From: Trueperaceae bacterium | Lineage (GTDB): Bacteria > Deinococcota > Deinococci > Deinococcales > Trueperaceae | Direction of reading: 5' to 3' | Assembly: GCA_023954415.1 (NCBI GenBank) | Contig: JAMLIB010000003.1 | Span: 1-64,000, forward strand | Length of the DNA stretch: 64,000 nt | Shown: piece by piece, positions 50,244 through 58,340 of the stretch | How the letters are laid out: each line of letters begins with the position of its first letter | Position numbering within the stretch: the first letter of the stretch is position 1 | Position numbers and translations under genes: made by a program | Notes under the pieces: generated by a model | The model's database searches: none | What the model was told of the DNA's origin: nothing | What the model saw: only the letters and a program-made list of their open reading frames with translations

Positions 50244-51211
50244 CGCGTCGCTCGCATACCCTCCTGCTGTCCCACCGCATCGGAACCGAGACCGAGGGCG
50301 TCCTGACGGCGCGGTTCCCCGAGCTGAGGGTCGTGAGGCTCCCCGCGAGCGGGGACGTCCCGGAGGACGCTCGCGACGCCACGGTGCTCTACCGTGCCGG
50401 CATGTCGCACGACGCGTTGCGGACGGCGTTGGCCCAGCTCCCCGATCTCGACTGGATCCATACGGCGTCCGCCGGGTTCAACTGGGTGCTGATCCCGGAG
50501 GTGGTCGCGCGGCCCATCCGGCTGACGCGTACGGCCCGCGTGCTCGACGTTCCCATCGCGGAGTACGTCGTCGGCACCACCCTGGCACTGCTGAAAGGGC
50601 TACCGGCGTTGCTCGAGGCGCAGCGCGCGCGGCGCTGGGAGCGCGAGGTGAGCGCCCGGGGGCTGCTAGGCGCGACCGTTGGCATCATCGGCGCCGGCGC
50701 CATCGGCTCGGCCGTGGCCGCCAGGTTCCGGCCGTTCGGCGTCAGGGTCCTTGGGATGAAGCGCGATCCGAAGCCGCTGGCCGACTTCGACGAGATCCTC
50801 GCCCCCACCGAACTGGACCGCCTACTGATCGAGTCCGACGTCGTGGTCGTGGCGTGCCCCCTGACGCCCGAGACCCGCCACCTGCTCGGCGCGCGGGAGT
50901 TCGCGCTCCTGCGGACGCACGCGGTCCTGGTCAACATCGCCAGGGGTGAGGTGCTGGTGGAGTCCGACCTGGTCGAGGCGCTGCGCCAGCGGCGCTTCGC
51001 CGCCGCCGCACTGGACGTCTTCAGCGAGGAGCCGCTACCGGCCACGAGCCCCCTGTGGGATCTCGACAACGTCATCCTCACGCCGCACATCTCCTACGTC
51101 GACCCGAACAACTCGCTTCGCGGGGTCGTCGAGTTCGCCGACAACCTCGAGCGTTACGTCGCCGGAGCCCCGCTGCTCAACGAGATCAAGTCGCGCGAGC
51201 TGGGGTACTGA
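50240..51211 (+). CDS. D-2-hydroxyacid dehydrogenase family protein
   Basis: A 323-residue NAD(P)-dependent dehydrogenase of the D-isomer 2-hydroxyacid family. The Rossmann motif is GATVGIIGAGAIGSAVAARF. The catalytic Arg is in LVNIARGEV, the Glu in DVFSEEPLPA and the His in ILTPHISYV. It interconverts 2-oxo and 2-hydroxy acids in the cytosol; the substrate is unknown. The GTG at 50240 overlaps the M19-like stop (GTGA); ATG 50231 is also in frame. It is similar to the enzyme at 60687-61643 (both end DVFxEEPLPAxSPLWDL...). A role in recycling an acid released by the cassette is inferred. Confidence 0.9.
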   Translation: MTRRSHTLLLSHRIGTETEGVLTARFPELRVVRLPASGDVPEDARDATVLYRAGMSHDALRTALAQLPDLDWIHTASAGFNWVLIPEVVARPIRLTRTARVLDVPIAEYVVGTTLALLKGLPALLEAQRARRWEREVSARGLLGATVGIIGAGAIGSAVAARFRPFGVRVLGMKRDPKPLADFDEILAPTELDRLLIESDVVVVACPLTPETRHLLGAREFALLRTHAVLVNIARGEVLVESDLVEALRQRRFAAAALDVFSEEPLPATSPLWDLDNVILTPHISYVDPNNSLRGVVEFADNLERYVAGAPLLNEIKSRELGY

Positions 51212-51246
51212 CCCCGCACCCCTCGCCACGACGCCAAGGAGTACAC

Positions 51247-52290
51247 ATGCCGCCTTACGAGAACCTAGACGACCTGCCAACGGCTCCAGGCCGCTACCAC
51301 GCGCATCTGCCCGTCGCTCGCGACCTGTCCGGTCGCGGCGTCGGCATCGACGTCATCGTCCACCAGGGGGCCGAGCCCGGCCCCACCTTGACGGTCCTGT
51401 CCGGCATGCACGGCGACGAATGGCTACACCTCGAGTTCTTCCGGCGTCTCGACTCCGAGCTCGCCCCGGACGCGCTGCGGGGACGCCTCCTGTTGGTGCC
51501 CATGGCCAACGCGGCCGCGTTCGCCAACCAGATGCGCAACGTCTTGCACGAGGCGGACGCGCCCGACATGAACCGTGTCTTCCCCGTGACGGCTCGGCCG
51601 CAGAACGGTCTGCCGGAGCAGCTCGCGGCGAAGCTGGCGCACGAGGTGTTGGCGCGCAGCGACGCGCTCCTCGACTTCCACTTGGGCATCTGGGGTTCGA
51701 CGCTCGCCTCCAGCATCGTCGGTACCGACTTCACCGACCCGAGCGTGAGCGCCCGTAGCCAGGAGCTGGCGCTCGTGTTCGGCCTCCCCCTCGTGTACCA
51801 GGCGAAGATGATGAGCGTGTTCCCGGGGCCGCGCGCCGCGCAGGCCTACGTGGGCGAGGTCCTCAAGATCCCCAGTTGCGGCAGCTTCCACGGCGGCGCC
51901 GGCTTCGACTCCGACCTCGAGGACGACTGGATGAACGCCAACTACCGGGGGATCCGCAACGTCATGCGTCACCTCGGCATGGAGGACGGCGCCATCGAGC
52001 GCCCCGAGCGCTACCTCGTCTACGAGACGGTCCAGCGCGTCAACCCGAGGAACGGCGGTTACTTGAGGCCGGAGAGGCGTCGCGACACCTTCGGCCGCGA
52101 GGTGCGTGCGGGGGAGTTGCTCGGGAAGGTCATCAGCCCCTTCACCTTCGAGACCGTAGAGGAGCTGCGCGCGCCTGTCGACGGCTACCTCGGCTACTGG
52201 GCGAGGAACTACCCGGTGCATCCGGGCGACTGGGCCTTCGCGGTCGTGCCGCGCGACCACGCCGGAACGCGTTGGATCGAGGCGGGATGA
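51247..52290 (+). CDS. Succinylglutamate desuccinylase/aspartoacylase family protein
   Basis: A 347-residue zinc carboxypeptidase-fold deacylase (AstE/AspA, M14 relatives). Zinc ligands are in SGMHGDEW (His and Glu) and LLDFHLG (His). NQMRNVLHEADAPDMNRVFP holds the substrate-binding Asn and Arg segment. The C-terminal domain has VETVEELRAPVDGYLG-like barrel features (FTFETVEELRAPVDG). Members remove succinyl or acetyl groups from amino acids. AAGGAG precedes the ATG. Placement after the dehydrogenase gene suggests that the imported solute may be an N-acyl amino acid. Confidence 0.9.
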   Translation: MPPYENLDDLPTAPGRYHAHLPVARDLSGRGVGIDVIVHQGAEPGPTLTVLSGMHGDEWLHLEFFRRLDSELAPDALRGRLLLVPMANAAAFANQMRNVLHEADAPDMNRVFPVTARPQNGLPEQLAAKLAHEVLARSDALLDFHLGIWGSTLASSIVGTDFTDPSVSARSQELALVFGLPLVYQAKMMSVFPGPRAAQAYVGEVLKIPSCGSFHGGAGFDSDLEDDWMNANYRGIRNVMRHLGMEDGAIERPERYLVYETVQRVNPRNGGYLRPERRRDTFGREVRAGELLGKVISPFTFETVEELRAPVDGYLGYWARNYPVHPGDWAFAVVPRDHAGTRWIEAG

Positions 52291-52332
52291 AGCCGGTCGC
52301 GCGCCGGCACGATACGAGACGGGCGGTGGGCG

Positions 52333-52554
52333 ATGGTCGGGGAGACTGAGCCGAGGCCCGTCGAGTTCACCACCGCCGAGGTCGCCGCGATGCTCGCGGC
52401 GCAAGGCTACCGGGTCCCCGAGAGCGACCTGGAGGAGATCACGGAACGTCTTCGGGGGCTCGTCGCGGGCCTCATGGCGTACGACGCCTACCGACCGTTC
52501 GACGTGGAGCCGTGGAGCGAGTGGCCGAGGGTGGTGGCGGATGAGCGCGAGTGA
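52333..52554 (+). CDS. AtzG-like small amidase-partner protein
   Basis: A 73-residue protein, mostly helical, with PVEFTTAEVAAMLAAQGYRV and DLEEITERLRGLVAGL. Its size, its composition and its position directly before an amidase-signature gene resemble AtzG (DUF4089/GatC-like), the small subunit that stabilises the amidase AtzE in the cyanuric-acid pathway. The two genes overlap by 14 bases, which fits a 1:1 complex. The match is by pattern only, so confidence is moderate. The Shine-Dalgarno is weak (GGTGGG). Confidence 0.65.
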   Translation: MVGETEPRPVEFTTAEVAAMLAAQGYRVPESDLEEITERLRGLVAGLMAYDAYRPFDVEPWSEWPRVVADERE

Positions 52555-53995
52555 GTGGGTCTACCGGGGCGTGACGGAGCAGTCCGACGGCTTCGTGACC
52601 GGCGAGCTCGATCCGGTCGAGCTGACGGAGGCCTACCTCGCGAGGATAAGGGCGGTGGACGGCCAACTGCGCAGCTTCATAACAGTGCTCGAGGACGAGG
52701 CGCGCGAGGCCGCTGGGCGCTCCGCCGAGCGCCTGCGCGCCGGCGAGCGCCGATCCCGGCTCGACGGCATCCCCTTCGCGGTGAAGGACCAGATGTTGAT
52801 CGAGGGCGTGCGCGTGACCGGCGGGTCGCGCGTGCTAGCCGACTTCGTCGGGTCGCGAGACGCCACCGTCGTCAGGCGCCTGCGCGAGGCCGGCGCCGTC
52901 TTGCTCGGCACCTTGAACACCCACGAGTTCCACTCCGGGATGACCCGCGACCCGCTCTTCGGCAAGGTCAGGAACCCGTGGAACCTCGAGCGCTCGCCCG
53001 GCGCGTCGTCGAGCGGCTCGGCGGCGGCGGTCGCCGCGGGCTTGTGCTCCTTCTCGCTGGGCGGGGACACCGGCGGGTCCATCCGCGCCCCGGCGTCCTA
53101 CTGCGGCGTCGTCGGCCTGAAGGCGACCTGGTCGCGCGTCAGCCGCGACGGTGTCATACCGCTGGCCTACTCGATGGATTGCGTCGGACCGCTCGCCCGC
53201 CGGGTGGAAGATACCGCCCTCGTACTGGAGCACTTGGCGGGCGCAGACCCAGCGGACCCGACCTGCAGCCGCCTGCCCGTCCCGCGCTACTCGGAAGCCC
53301 TGTCGGGCGAGCTCTCCGGGCTCCGCGTCGGCGTGATCGCCGAGATGCTCGATCCGTCCGTCGTCCAGCCCGCCGCCATCGCGACGACGGAGGCGGCCGT
53401 GGCCGTGCTTCGTGAGTTGGGCGCCACCGTGACCACCGTGTCGGTCCCGTTGCTGCACCAGACCCGCTTCATCTCGGTGGCGCTCGTCATGGCCGAAGCG
53501 GCCAGCCATCACCGTAAGTGGTTGCTGGAGCGTTACGAGGACTACGACGTGAACACGCGCACCAACTTCCTGACGGGCGCCCTGCTGCCCGCAGGCGCGC
53601 TTGGCCAAGCGCAGCGCATGCGCGCCCTGGTGGCGCGGCAGGTCGTGAGCAGCCTCGAGGAGGTGGACGTGCTCGTCGGCCCGACGGCGGACGCGGCGTT
53701 CCCGCTGCGACCTCGCGACCCCCTGCCTCTACGCGAGGAGGTGCGCGCCTCCCTGAGGATGCCGGCCATGGCGAGCGGCCCGCAGACGAGGGTGTTCAGC
53801 CTCTCCGGGCACCCGTCCCTGTCGGTCCCGTGCGGCTTCGACCCCGACGGGTTGCCGCTAGGCCTGCAGTTGGCAACGAGGCATTTCGACGAGGCCACCC
53901 TGCTGCGCGTCGCGCACGCTTACGAGGCGCGCACGCCGTGGCACACGCGCCGGCCCGCCTTCACTGCCTCAACGTGGGGTCCAGGAGGTCCCTGA
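52541..53995 (+). CDS. Amidase-signature hydrolase, AtzE/GatA-like
   Basis: A 484-residue amidase. The triad is Lys82 (PFAVKDQ), the cis-Ser in GASSSGSAAA (156-158) and Ser180 in GGDTGGSIRAPASYCGVVGLK. Overlap with the AtzG-like gene suggests a heteromeric enzyme. It would cleave an amide or biuret-like bond of the imported solute in the cytosol. It is the last gene of the cassette 3 operon. Its 3' end overlaps the convergent DppC gene of cassette 4 by 35 bases. Confidence 0.9.
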   Translation: MSASEWVYRGVTEQSDGFVTGELDPVELTEAYLARIRAVDGQLRSFITVLEDEAREAAGRSAERLRAGERRSRLDGIPFAVKDQMLIEGVRVTGGSRVLADFVGSRDATVVRRLREAGAVLLGTLNTHEFHSGMTRDPLFGKVRNPWNLERSPGASSSGSAAAVAAGLCSFSLGGDTGGSIRAPASYCGVVGLKATWSRVSRDGVIPLAYSMDCVGPLARRVEDTALVLEHLAGADPADPTCSRLPVPRYSEALSGELSGLRVGVIAEMLDPSVVQPAAIATTEAAVAVLRELGATVTTVSVPLLHQTRFISVALVMAEAASHHRKWLLERYEDYDVNTRTNFLTGALLPAGALGQAQRMRALVARQVVSSLEEVDVLVGPTADAAFPLRPRDPLPLREEVRASLRMPAMASGPQTRVFSLSGHPSLSVPCGFDPDGLPLGLQLATRHFDEATLLRVAHAYEARTPWHTRRPAFTASTWGPGGP

Positions 53996-54797
53996 GCCAG
54001 TCGCCTAGGAAGTTGACTCCCATGACCGTCAGGAAGATCGCGAGGCCTGGCAGGGTGGTGACCCACCACGCCGTCGTCATGTAGGCCCGGCCGTCCGCCG
54101 CGATGCTGCCCCAGGTCGGGATGCTGGGCGGCACGCCGAGGCCGAGGAACGACAGCGAGGCTTCGGTGAGGATCATCGTGCCGACCTGCACGGTCGAGAT
54201 GACCGTGAGCGGCGGGATGGCGGCCGGCAGCACGTGCTTGAGGAGGACGCGGAGGTGCGGTACGCCGAGCGCCCTCGCCGCCGCCACGTACTCGCGGCTC
54301 TTCACCGCCATGACCTGCGCTCGCATGACCCTCGCGTAGACGACCCAGCCCGTTATGACCAACACGAGCAGCAGGTTCGTCAGGCCCGGCCCGAGCGCCG
54401 CCAGGACGGCGAGCGCAAGTACGAGGAACGGGATGGCCATCTGGAGGTCGACGAGGCGCATGATCACGGCGTCGACCTTGCCGCCGACGTAGCCCGCCAC
54501 GGCCCCGAGGATCAGACCGATCGTGCCGGCGCCCAGGACGGAGGCCAGACCGAGGAGGATGGAGATCCTGCTGCCGTAGATGATGCGGCTGAGCAGGTCG
54601 CGGCCCAAGGGGTCGGTGCCGAGCGGGTGCTCGAGTGTGCCGCCCAGGAGCACGGGCGGCAGCAGACGGGCCTTGGTCGATTGCGCCGCGGGGTCGTGAG
54701 GGGCGATCCACGGGGCGAGGAGCGCCATGACGGCGACGATGGCGACGAGCCCGAAGCCGATCACGAAGGTGCGTTGGGTGAGGTGGCGTCTACGCAT
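53961..54797 (-). CDS. Peptide ABC transporter permease, DppC type
   Basis: A 278-residue permease. LGTDPLGRDLLSRIIYGSRISI is the DppC motif, AAARALGVPHLRV the EAA loop and GDWLRDLLDPTLRQ the C-terminus, with six helices. It is the last gene of the cassette 4 operon, 6 bases after DppB. The 3' end overlaps the convergent amidase gene by 35 bases, so transcripts from the two sides are complementary there. Confidence 0.93.
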   Translation of the reverse strand: MRRRHLTQRTFVIGFGLVAIVAVMALLAPWIAPHDPAAQSTKARLLPPVLLGGTLEHPLGTDPLGRDLLSRIIYGSRISILLGLASVLGAGTIGLILGAVAGYVGGKVDAVIMRLVDLQMAIPFLVLALAVLAALGPGLTNLLLVLVITGWVVYARVMRAQVMAVKSREYVAAARALGVPHLRVLLKHVLPAAIPPLTVISTVQVGTMILTEASLSFLGLGVPPSIPTWGSIAADGRAYMTTAWWVTTLPGLAIFLTVMGVNFLGDWLRDLLDPTLRQ

Positions 54798-54803
54798 GTG
54801 GCC

Positions 54804-55721
54804 CTAACCGAGGGTGATCCGCGGGTCGATCGCGGCGTAGACGACGTCCACGACGAGGTTGACCACCAGGACCCCGATGGCGGTGACGAACACGAACGCC
54901 TGCACCACCGGGTAGTCGCGGTTGAGGACGGCTTGCGTGGCGAGGCGGGCCATCCCAGGGAAGGAGAAGACGAACTCGGTGACTATCGCGCCACCGAGGA
55001 GGGCGCCGACCTGGAGCCCGAGGATGGTGACGGTGGGGATGAGCGCGTTGCGCAGGGCGTGCTTGCCGAACACGCGCAGGTCGCCCAGCCCCTTGGCGCG
55101 GGCCGTGCGCACGAAGTCCTGCCTGATGACCTCGAGCATGGACGAGCGTACGGTGCGGGCCACGATGCCTACGGAGTAGGCGCCGAGGGTCACGCCGGGG
55201 AGGATCAGGGCGGCCGGGGACGTGTACCCGAACACCGGCAACCAGCCGAGGGCGACGCCGAACACGAGGATCAGGATCACGCCGAGCCAGAAGGTGGGCA
55301 TGGACTGCCCGACCATGGCGAGCGCCATGACGAGGCTGTCCACCGCCGTGTTGCGCTTCACGGCGGCCAGGATCCCGAGGGGGATGCCGACGAGCACAAC
55401 GATCCCCATGGCGACGGCGGTCAGGTGCAGCGTGGCGGGCAGGCGCTCGAGCACGAGCCCGAAGGCGGGCTCGGAGAAGCGCACCGACGTCCCCAGGTCC
55501 CCCTGTAGGACGTCGCGCCAGAACGTCGCCAGCTGCACCAGCAGGGGCCTGTCGAAGCCGAGCTCGTGGCGGATCCGCTCGACGTCGGCGGCGCTCGCCC
55601 CCACCGGCACGAACAGGGCGAGGGGCTCGCCGGACAGCCGCGTGAGGAAGAACACGACGGTCAGCACCCCGGCGAGCACCAGCACGCCTTGCGCCAGCCG
55701 CCTGACCACGAACTGCAGCAT
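54804..55721 (-). CDS. Peptide ABC transporter permease, DppB type
   Basis: A 305-residue permease. It starts MLQFVVRRLAQGVLVLAGV, with RLSGEPL where APGDP is usual, LGFDRPLLVQL, the QSMPTFWLGVILIL helix, FVRTARAKGLGDLRV and the C-terminal DVVYAAIDPRITLG. The ATG at 55721 follows the creatininase stop by 8 bases. It pairs with the DppC encoded just downstream to serve the SBP at 56551-58065. Confidence 0.93.
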   Translation of the reverse strand: MLQFVVRRLAQGVLVLAGVLTVVFFLTRLSGEPLALFVPVGASAADVERIRHELGFDRPLLVQLATFWRDVLQGDLGTSVRFSEPAFGLVLERLPATLHLTAVAMGIVVLVGIPLGILAAVKRNTAVDSLVMALAMVGQSMPTFWLGVILILVFGVALGWLPVFGYTSPAALILPGVTLGAYSVGIVARTVRSSMLEVIRQDFVRTARAKGLGDLRVFGKHALRNALIPTVTILGLQVGALLGGAIVTEFVFSFPGMARLATQAVLNRDYPVVQAFVFVTAIGVLVVNLVVDVVYAAIDPRITLG

Positions 55722-55729
55722 CGCCGGGC

Positions 55730-56548
55730 CTACTCCGTGGTGCGGGTCAGGTGCGCCAGCAGCGTGCCGTGGTGTTCGAGGAGCTGAGTGATCGTGCTGC
55801 GCAGGTTCTTGGTGGCCTCGGAGACCATGGTCTCGCCCTTGGCCCTGGTCGCCAGCTTCGCGAGGCCGATGGTCCCGCTCGCGCTGAGCGCGTCGGTCTT
55901 GGGGAGCCCCAGGTCCACCTTGGTGGCGAGGAGCGCCTCCTCGGTGAACTTGAAGAACGGCAGGTCCCTCGGCCGCTCGTCTACCGCCTTGCCCTCGCGA
56001 ACGAGCTCGGGCGCGAACGCCAGCATCAGCGACGTCTCCGACTCGTCGGCGTGCCAGGAGATGTCGCCCTCCAACACGTTCCACGAGTCGTGGATCGTGG
56101 CCGTCCACATGAGCTGCGCCACGACCTTGCCGCTGCGCTGCCGCAGCTCGTGGGCCGCCGCCGCCACGGCCTGGGTGTTGCCGCCGTGGCCGTTGACGAT
56201 CAGCAGTATGTCGACGCCCTGGCGGAACAGGTCGAGGCCGATGTCGACGATGAGCCTGACGAGCGTGTCCAGGCCGACGCTGACGGTGCCGGGGAAGGCG
56301 TCGTGGTTCGCTGAGGTGCCGTAGTGCAGCCCCGGCGCCACGACGACTTGCTCCAGGCCGGCGGCGGCTAGGCCGCAGAGCGCGTCCACCATGATGGAGT
56401 CGGTCCCGAGCGGGAGGTGGTGCCCGTGCTGCTCGAGCGCGCCGACGGGCAGTATGACCAGGTTGGGGCGCCGCTTGAACACGGCGCCCACTTCCGGCCA
56501 CGTCATCCTTGCCATCTCGGCGGGGGGATGATCGTGCGAGTCGACCAT
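55730..56548 (-). CDS. Creatininase family amidohydrolase
   Basis: A 272-residue metal-dependent amidohydrolase of the creatininase family (creatinine amidohydrolase, MftE and ArfB relatives), which open cyclic or linear amides. LPVGALEQHGHHLPLGTD supplies Glu, His and Asp ligands, NGHGGN another His, and HADESETSLML the catalytic Glu region. It is cytoplasmic. It is placed between the SBP and the permeases of cassette 4, 2 bases after the SBP stop, so it very likely acts on the imported compound. Creatinine itself is not implied. Confidence 0.9.
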   Translation of the reverse strand: MVDSHDHPPAEMARMTWPEVGAVFKRRPNLVILPVGALEQHGHHLPLGTDSIMVDALCGLAAAGLEQVVVAPGLHYGTSANHDAFPGTVSVGLDTLVRLIVDIGLDLFRQGVDILLIVNGHGGNTQAVAAAAHELRQRSGKVVAQLMWTATIHDSWNVLEGDISWHADESETSLMLAFAPELVREGKAVDERPRDLPFFKFTEEALLATKVDLGLPKTDALSASGTIGLAKLATRAKGETMVSEATKNLRSTITQLLEHHGTLLAHLTRTTE

Positions 56549-56550
56549 GG

Positions 56551-58065
56551 TTACTTGACCGTCACGCCCCAGAGGTAGATGGCCTCGTCAGGGCTGGGTG
56601 TCCAGCCGGAGACGCGGGCCGTCACCCCGTAGACGTCGACCTGCTGGTAGAGGAAGATGAACGGCGCCTGCTCGTGGACGAGCTCCTCGGCCTGTTGGTA
56701 GATGGCCAGGCGGGCGGCCCGGTCGACCGTCTTGGCGCCCTGGGCGACGAGCGCGTCGAACTCCGGGTTCGTGTAGACGGAGTAGGCGGCGCCGGTGCCG
56801 AGCATGGCACCGAGCCAGGCGTCGGCGTCGGGAACCGTCGAGGCACCCCAGAAGGCCGCGGTCTCGAACTCCTTGGCGAGGAGCCGGTTGATGAACAGGC
56901 CCCACTCGAGGACCTCGACCTCGGCGTCGATACCGGCCTCGCGGAGCTGGCCGCCGATGGCTTGGAGGATCTCGCTGTCCCTCAAGTAACGACCTTGTGG
57001 GCCGTAGATCGTGATGCTGAGCGGGTTCGCGTCCGTGTAGCCGGCTTCGGCGAGGAGCTCGCGCGCCTTCGCCGGGTCGTACGGGTACGCCTCGACGTCG
57101 GGGTTGAAGCCGAAGTACTCGCTCGAGAGGGCCTGCCCCTCGAGGACCTTGCCGTAACCGCCGAGGATGTCGTCGACGAGGGCCTGCTTGTCGACCGCGT
57201 AGTTGAGGGCCTGGCGCACGCGCACGTCGTAGAGCGGGGTGCTGCCCGGCTCTCCGTCGAGCGTGATGGCGATCATCATCAGGCGCAGGCCGGGGACCGG
57301 GGCGATGACGATGCCGGAGCGCTCGAGCATCGGAGCCTGGTCGACCGACACCTGGGTCACGATGTCGGCCTCGCCCGTCTGGAGGGCGGCCATGCGCGTG
57401 GCGGTCTCGGGGATCGACACGAACGTCACCTGGTCGAGGCTCGGGGCCCCGCGCCAGTAGTCCGCGTTGGCGGCGAGGACGACCCGGTCGTCCTTGACCC
57501 AGCGGACGAGCTTGAACGGGCCGGTGCCGACCGGGTTCTGGCCGAAGGCGTCGTCGCCGACCTCCTCGATGTAGGCGGGCGGGACCATCGCGATGCGTGT
57601 GAGGTAGAGGGGGAGCGCGGGGGCGGGGCCGTCCGTGGCGATGCGCACAGTATGCTCGTCGACGACCGCGACGTCCACGATGGGACGCACGTAGATCGTG
57701 GCCGGCGACTTGAGCTCGGGCTTGCTGACCCGGAGGAGGCTGTACCGCACCGCCTCGGCGTCGAACGGCTCGCCGTTCGTGAACGTAACGCCTTCCTGCA
57801 ACTCGACTTCCCATGTCGTATCGTCTACGGCGACCAACGACTTGCCGAGCAGCGGAGTGATGTCGCTCGTGGCGTAATCGAGCTGGAACAGCGGTTCGTT
57901 GATGTGGTACGAGACGTTCAGCGTCTGCTGGACCGTGCTCCTCTGGGCGTCGAGCGTGTCGGGCGCCGTACCTTGCGCGACCGTCAACGACCGTTGCGCC
58001 AACGCGCCCGTTGCGGCGGCGGCGAGGAGCGTGACGACCACCGAGAGTGCGAGCTTAGATCTCAT
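56551..58065 (-). CDS. ABC transporter substrate-binding protein, family 5
   Basis: A 504-residue DppA/OppA-type binding protein. The signal peptide is MRSKLALSVVVTLLAAAATGALA, with cleavage before QRSLTVAQ. Family blocks are WEVELQEGVTFTNGEPF, VRQALNYAVDKQALVDDILGG and YPYDPAKARELLAEAGY. It is most like the cassette 2 SBP among the four in this window. CCAGGAGGAAC precedes the ATG. It is first in its operon, under a promoter that carries an IclR-like operator. Confidence 0.93.
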   Translation of the reverse strand: MRSKLALSVVVTLLAAAATGALAQRSLTVAQGTAPDTLDAQRSTVQQTLNVSYHINEPLFQLDYATSDITPLLGKSLVAVDDTTWEVELQEGVTFTNGEPFDAEAVRYSLLRVSKPELKSPATIYVRPIVDVAVVDEHTVRIATDGPAPALPLYLTRIAMVPPAYIEEVGDDAFGQNPVGTGPFKLVRWVKDDRVVLAANADYWRGAPSLDQVTFVSIPETATRMAALQTGEADIVTQVSVDQAPMLERSGIVIAPVPGLRLMMIAITLDGEPGSTPLYDVRVRQALNYAVDKQALVDDILGGYGKVLEGQALSSEYFGFNPDVEAYPYDPAKARELLAEAGYTDANPLSITIYGPQGRYLRDSEILQAIGGQLREAGIDAEVEVLEWGLFINRLLAKEFETAAFWGASTVPDADAWLGAMLGTGAAYSVYTNPEFDALVAQGAKTVDRAARLAIYQQAEELVHEQAPFIFLYQQVDVYGVTARVSGWTPSPDEAIYLWGVTVK

Positions 58066-58161
58066 GTTCTGTTCCTCCTGGCCTTCCTGTGTGCCGTTGC
58101 CCTCATGTCTTCGAGGGTCCTTCGCTGGCTCCGTACGGTGCCGCCTACCATCGGCCTAGCC

Positions 58162-58214
58162 TTCCACAATATGGAACGCGCACAAGGATAGAACGACGAA
58201 CCGAGCGTTGTCAA
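58162..58214 (-). promoter_or_regulatory. Cassette 4 promoter with IclR-type operator
   Basis: On the minus strand, TTGACA (58214-58209), an 18-base spacer and TATCCT (58190-58185) form a promoter. TTCCA-N5-TGGAA (58162-58176) starts just after the predicted transcription start and would block elongation or open-complex formation when bound. The TGGAACGC half is shared with the site at the IclR gene. Confidence 0.75.
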
Positions 58215-58312
58215 CGCGCCGCGATCGGCTGCTGCGTTGATCAACGGCCTTCTACAGCGGTCTTCTGCTGATAGCGCGAATCAAGGAGTGTGCATGGCGC
58301 CGCGGCATGGCT

Positions 58313-58340
58313 TATAATGGCGTCGTTCAACATAATGGAA
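58313..58340 (+). promoter_or_regulatory. IclR gene promoter and autoregulatory operator
   Basis: A consensus TATAAT box lies at 58313-58318. TTCAA-N5-TGGAA (58326-58340) covers the predicted transcription start and the ATG at 58335. It differs from the site at 58162-58176 by one arm base, and both continue CGC. Confidence 0.75.

Noticed and set aside
55730-56548. True creatinine amidohydrolase
   Set aside because: No creatinase or sarcosine oxidase genes are near; family membership does not fix the substrate.
58317-58319. ATG start for the IclR gene at 58317
   Set aside because: It overlaps the TATAAT -10 box, so it would not be transcribed as a codon.
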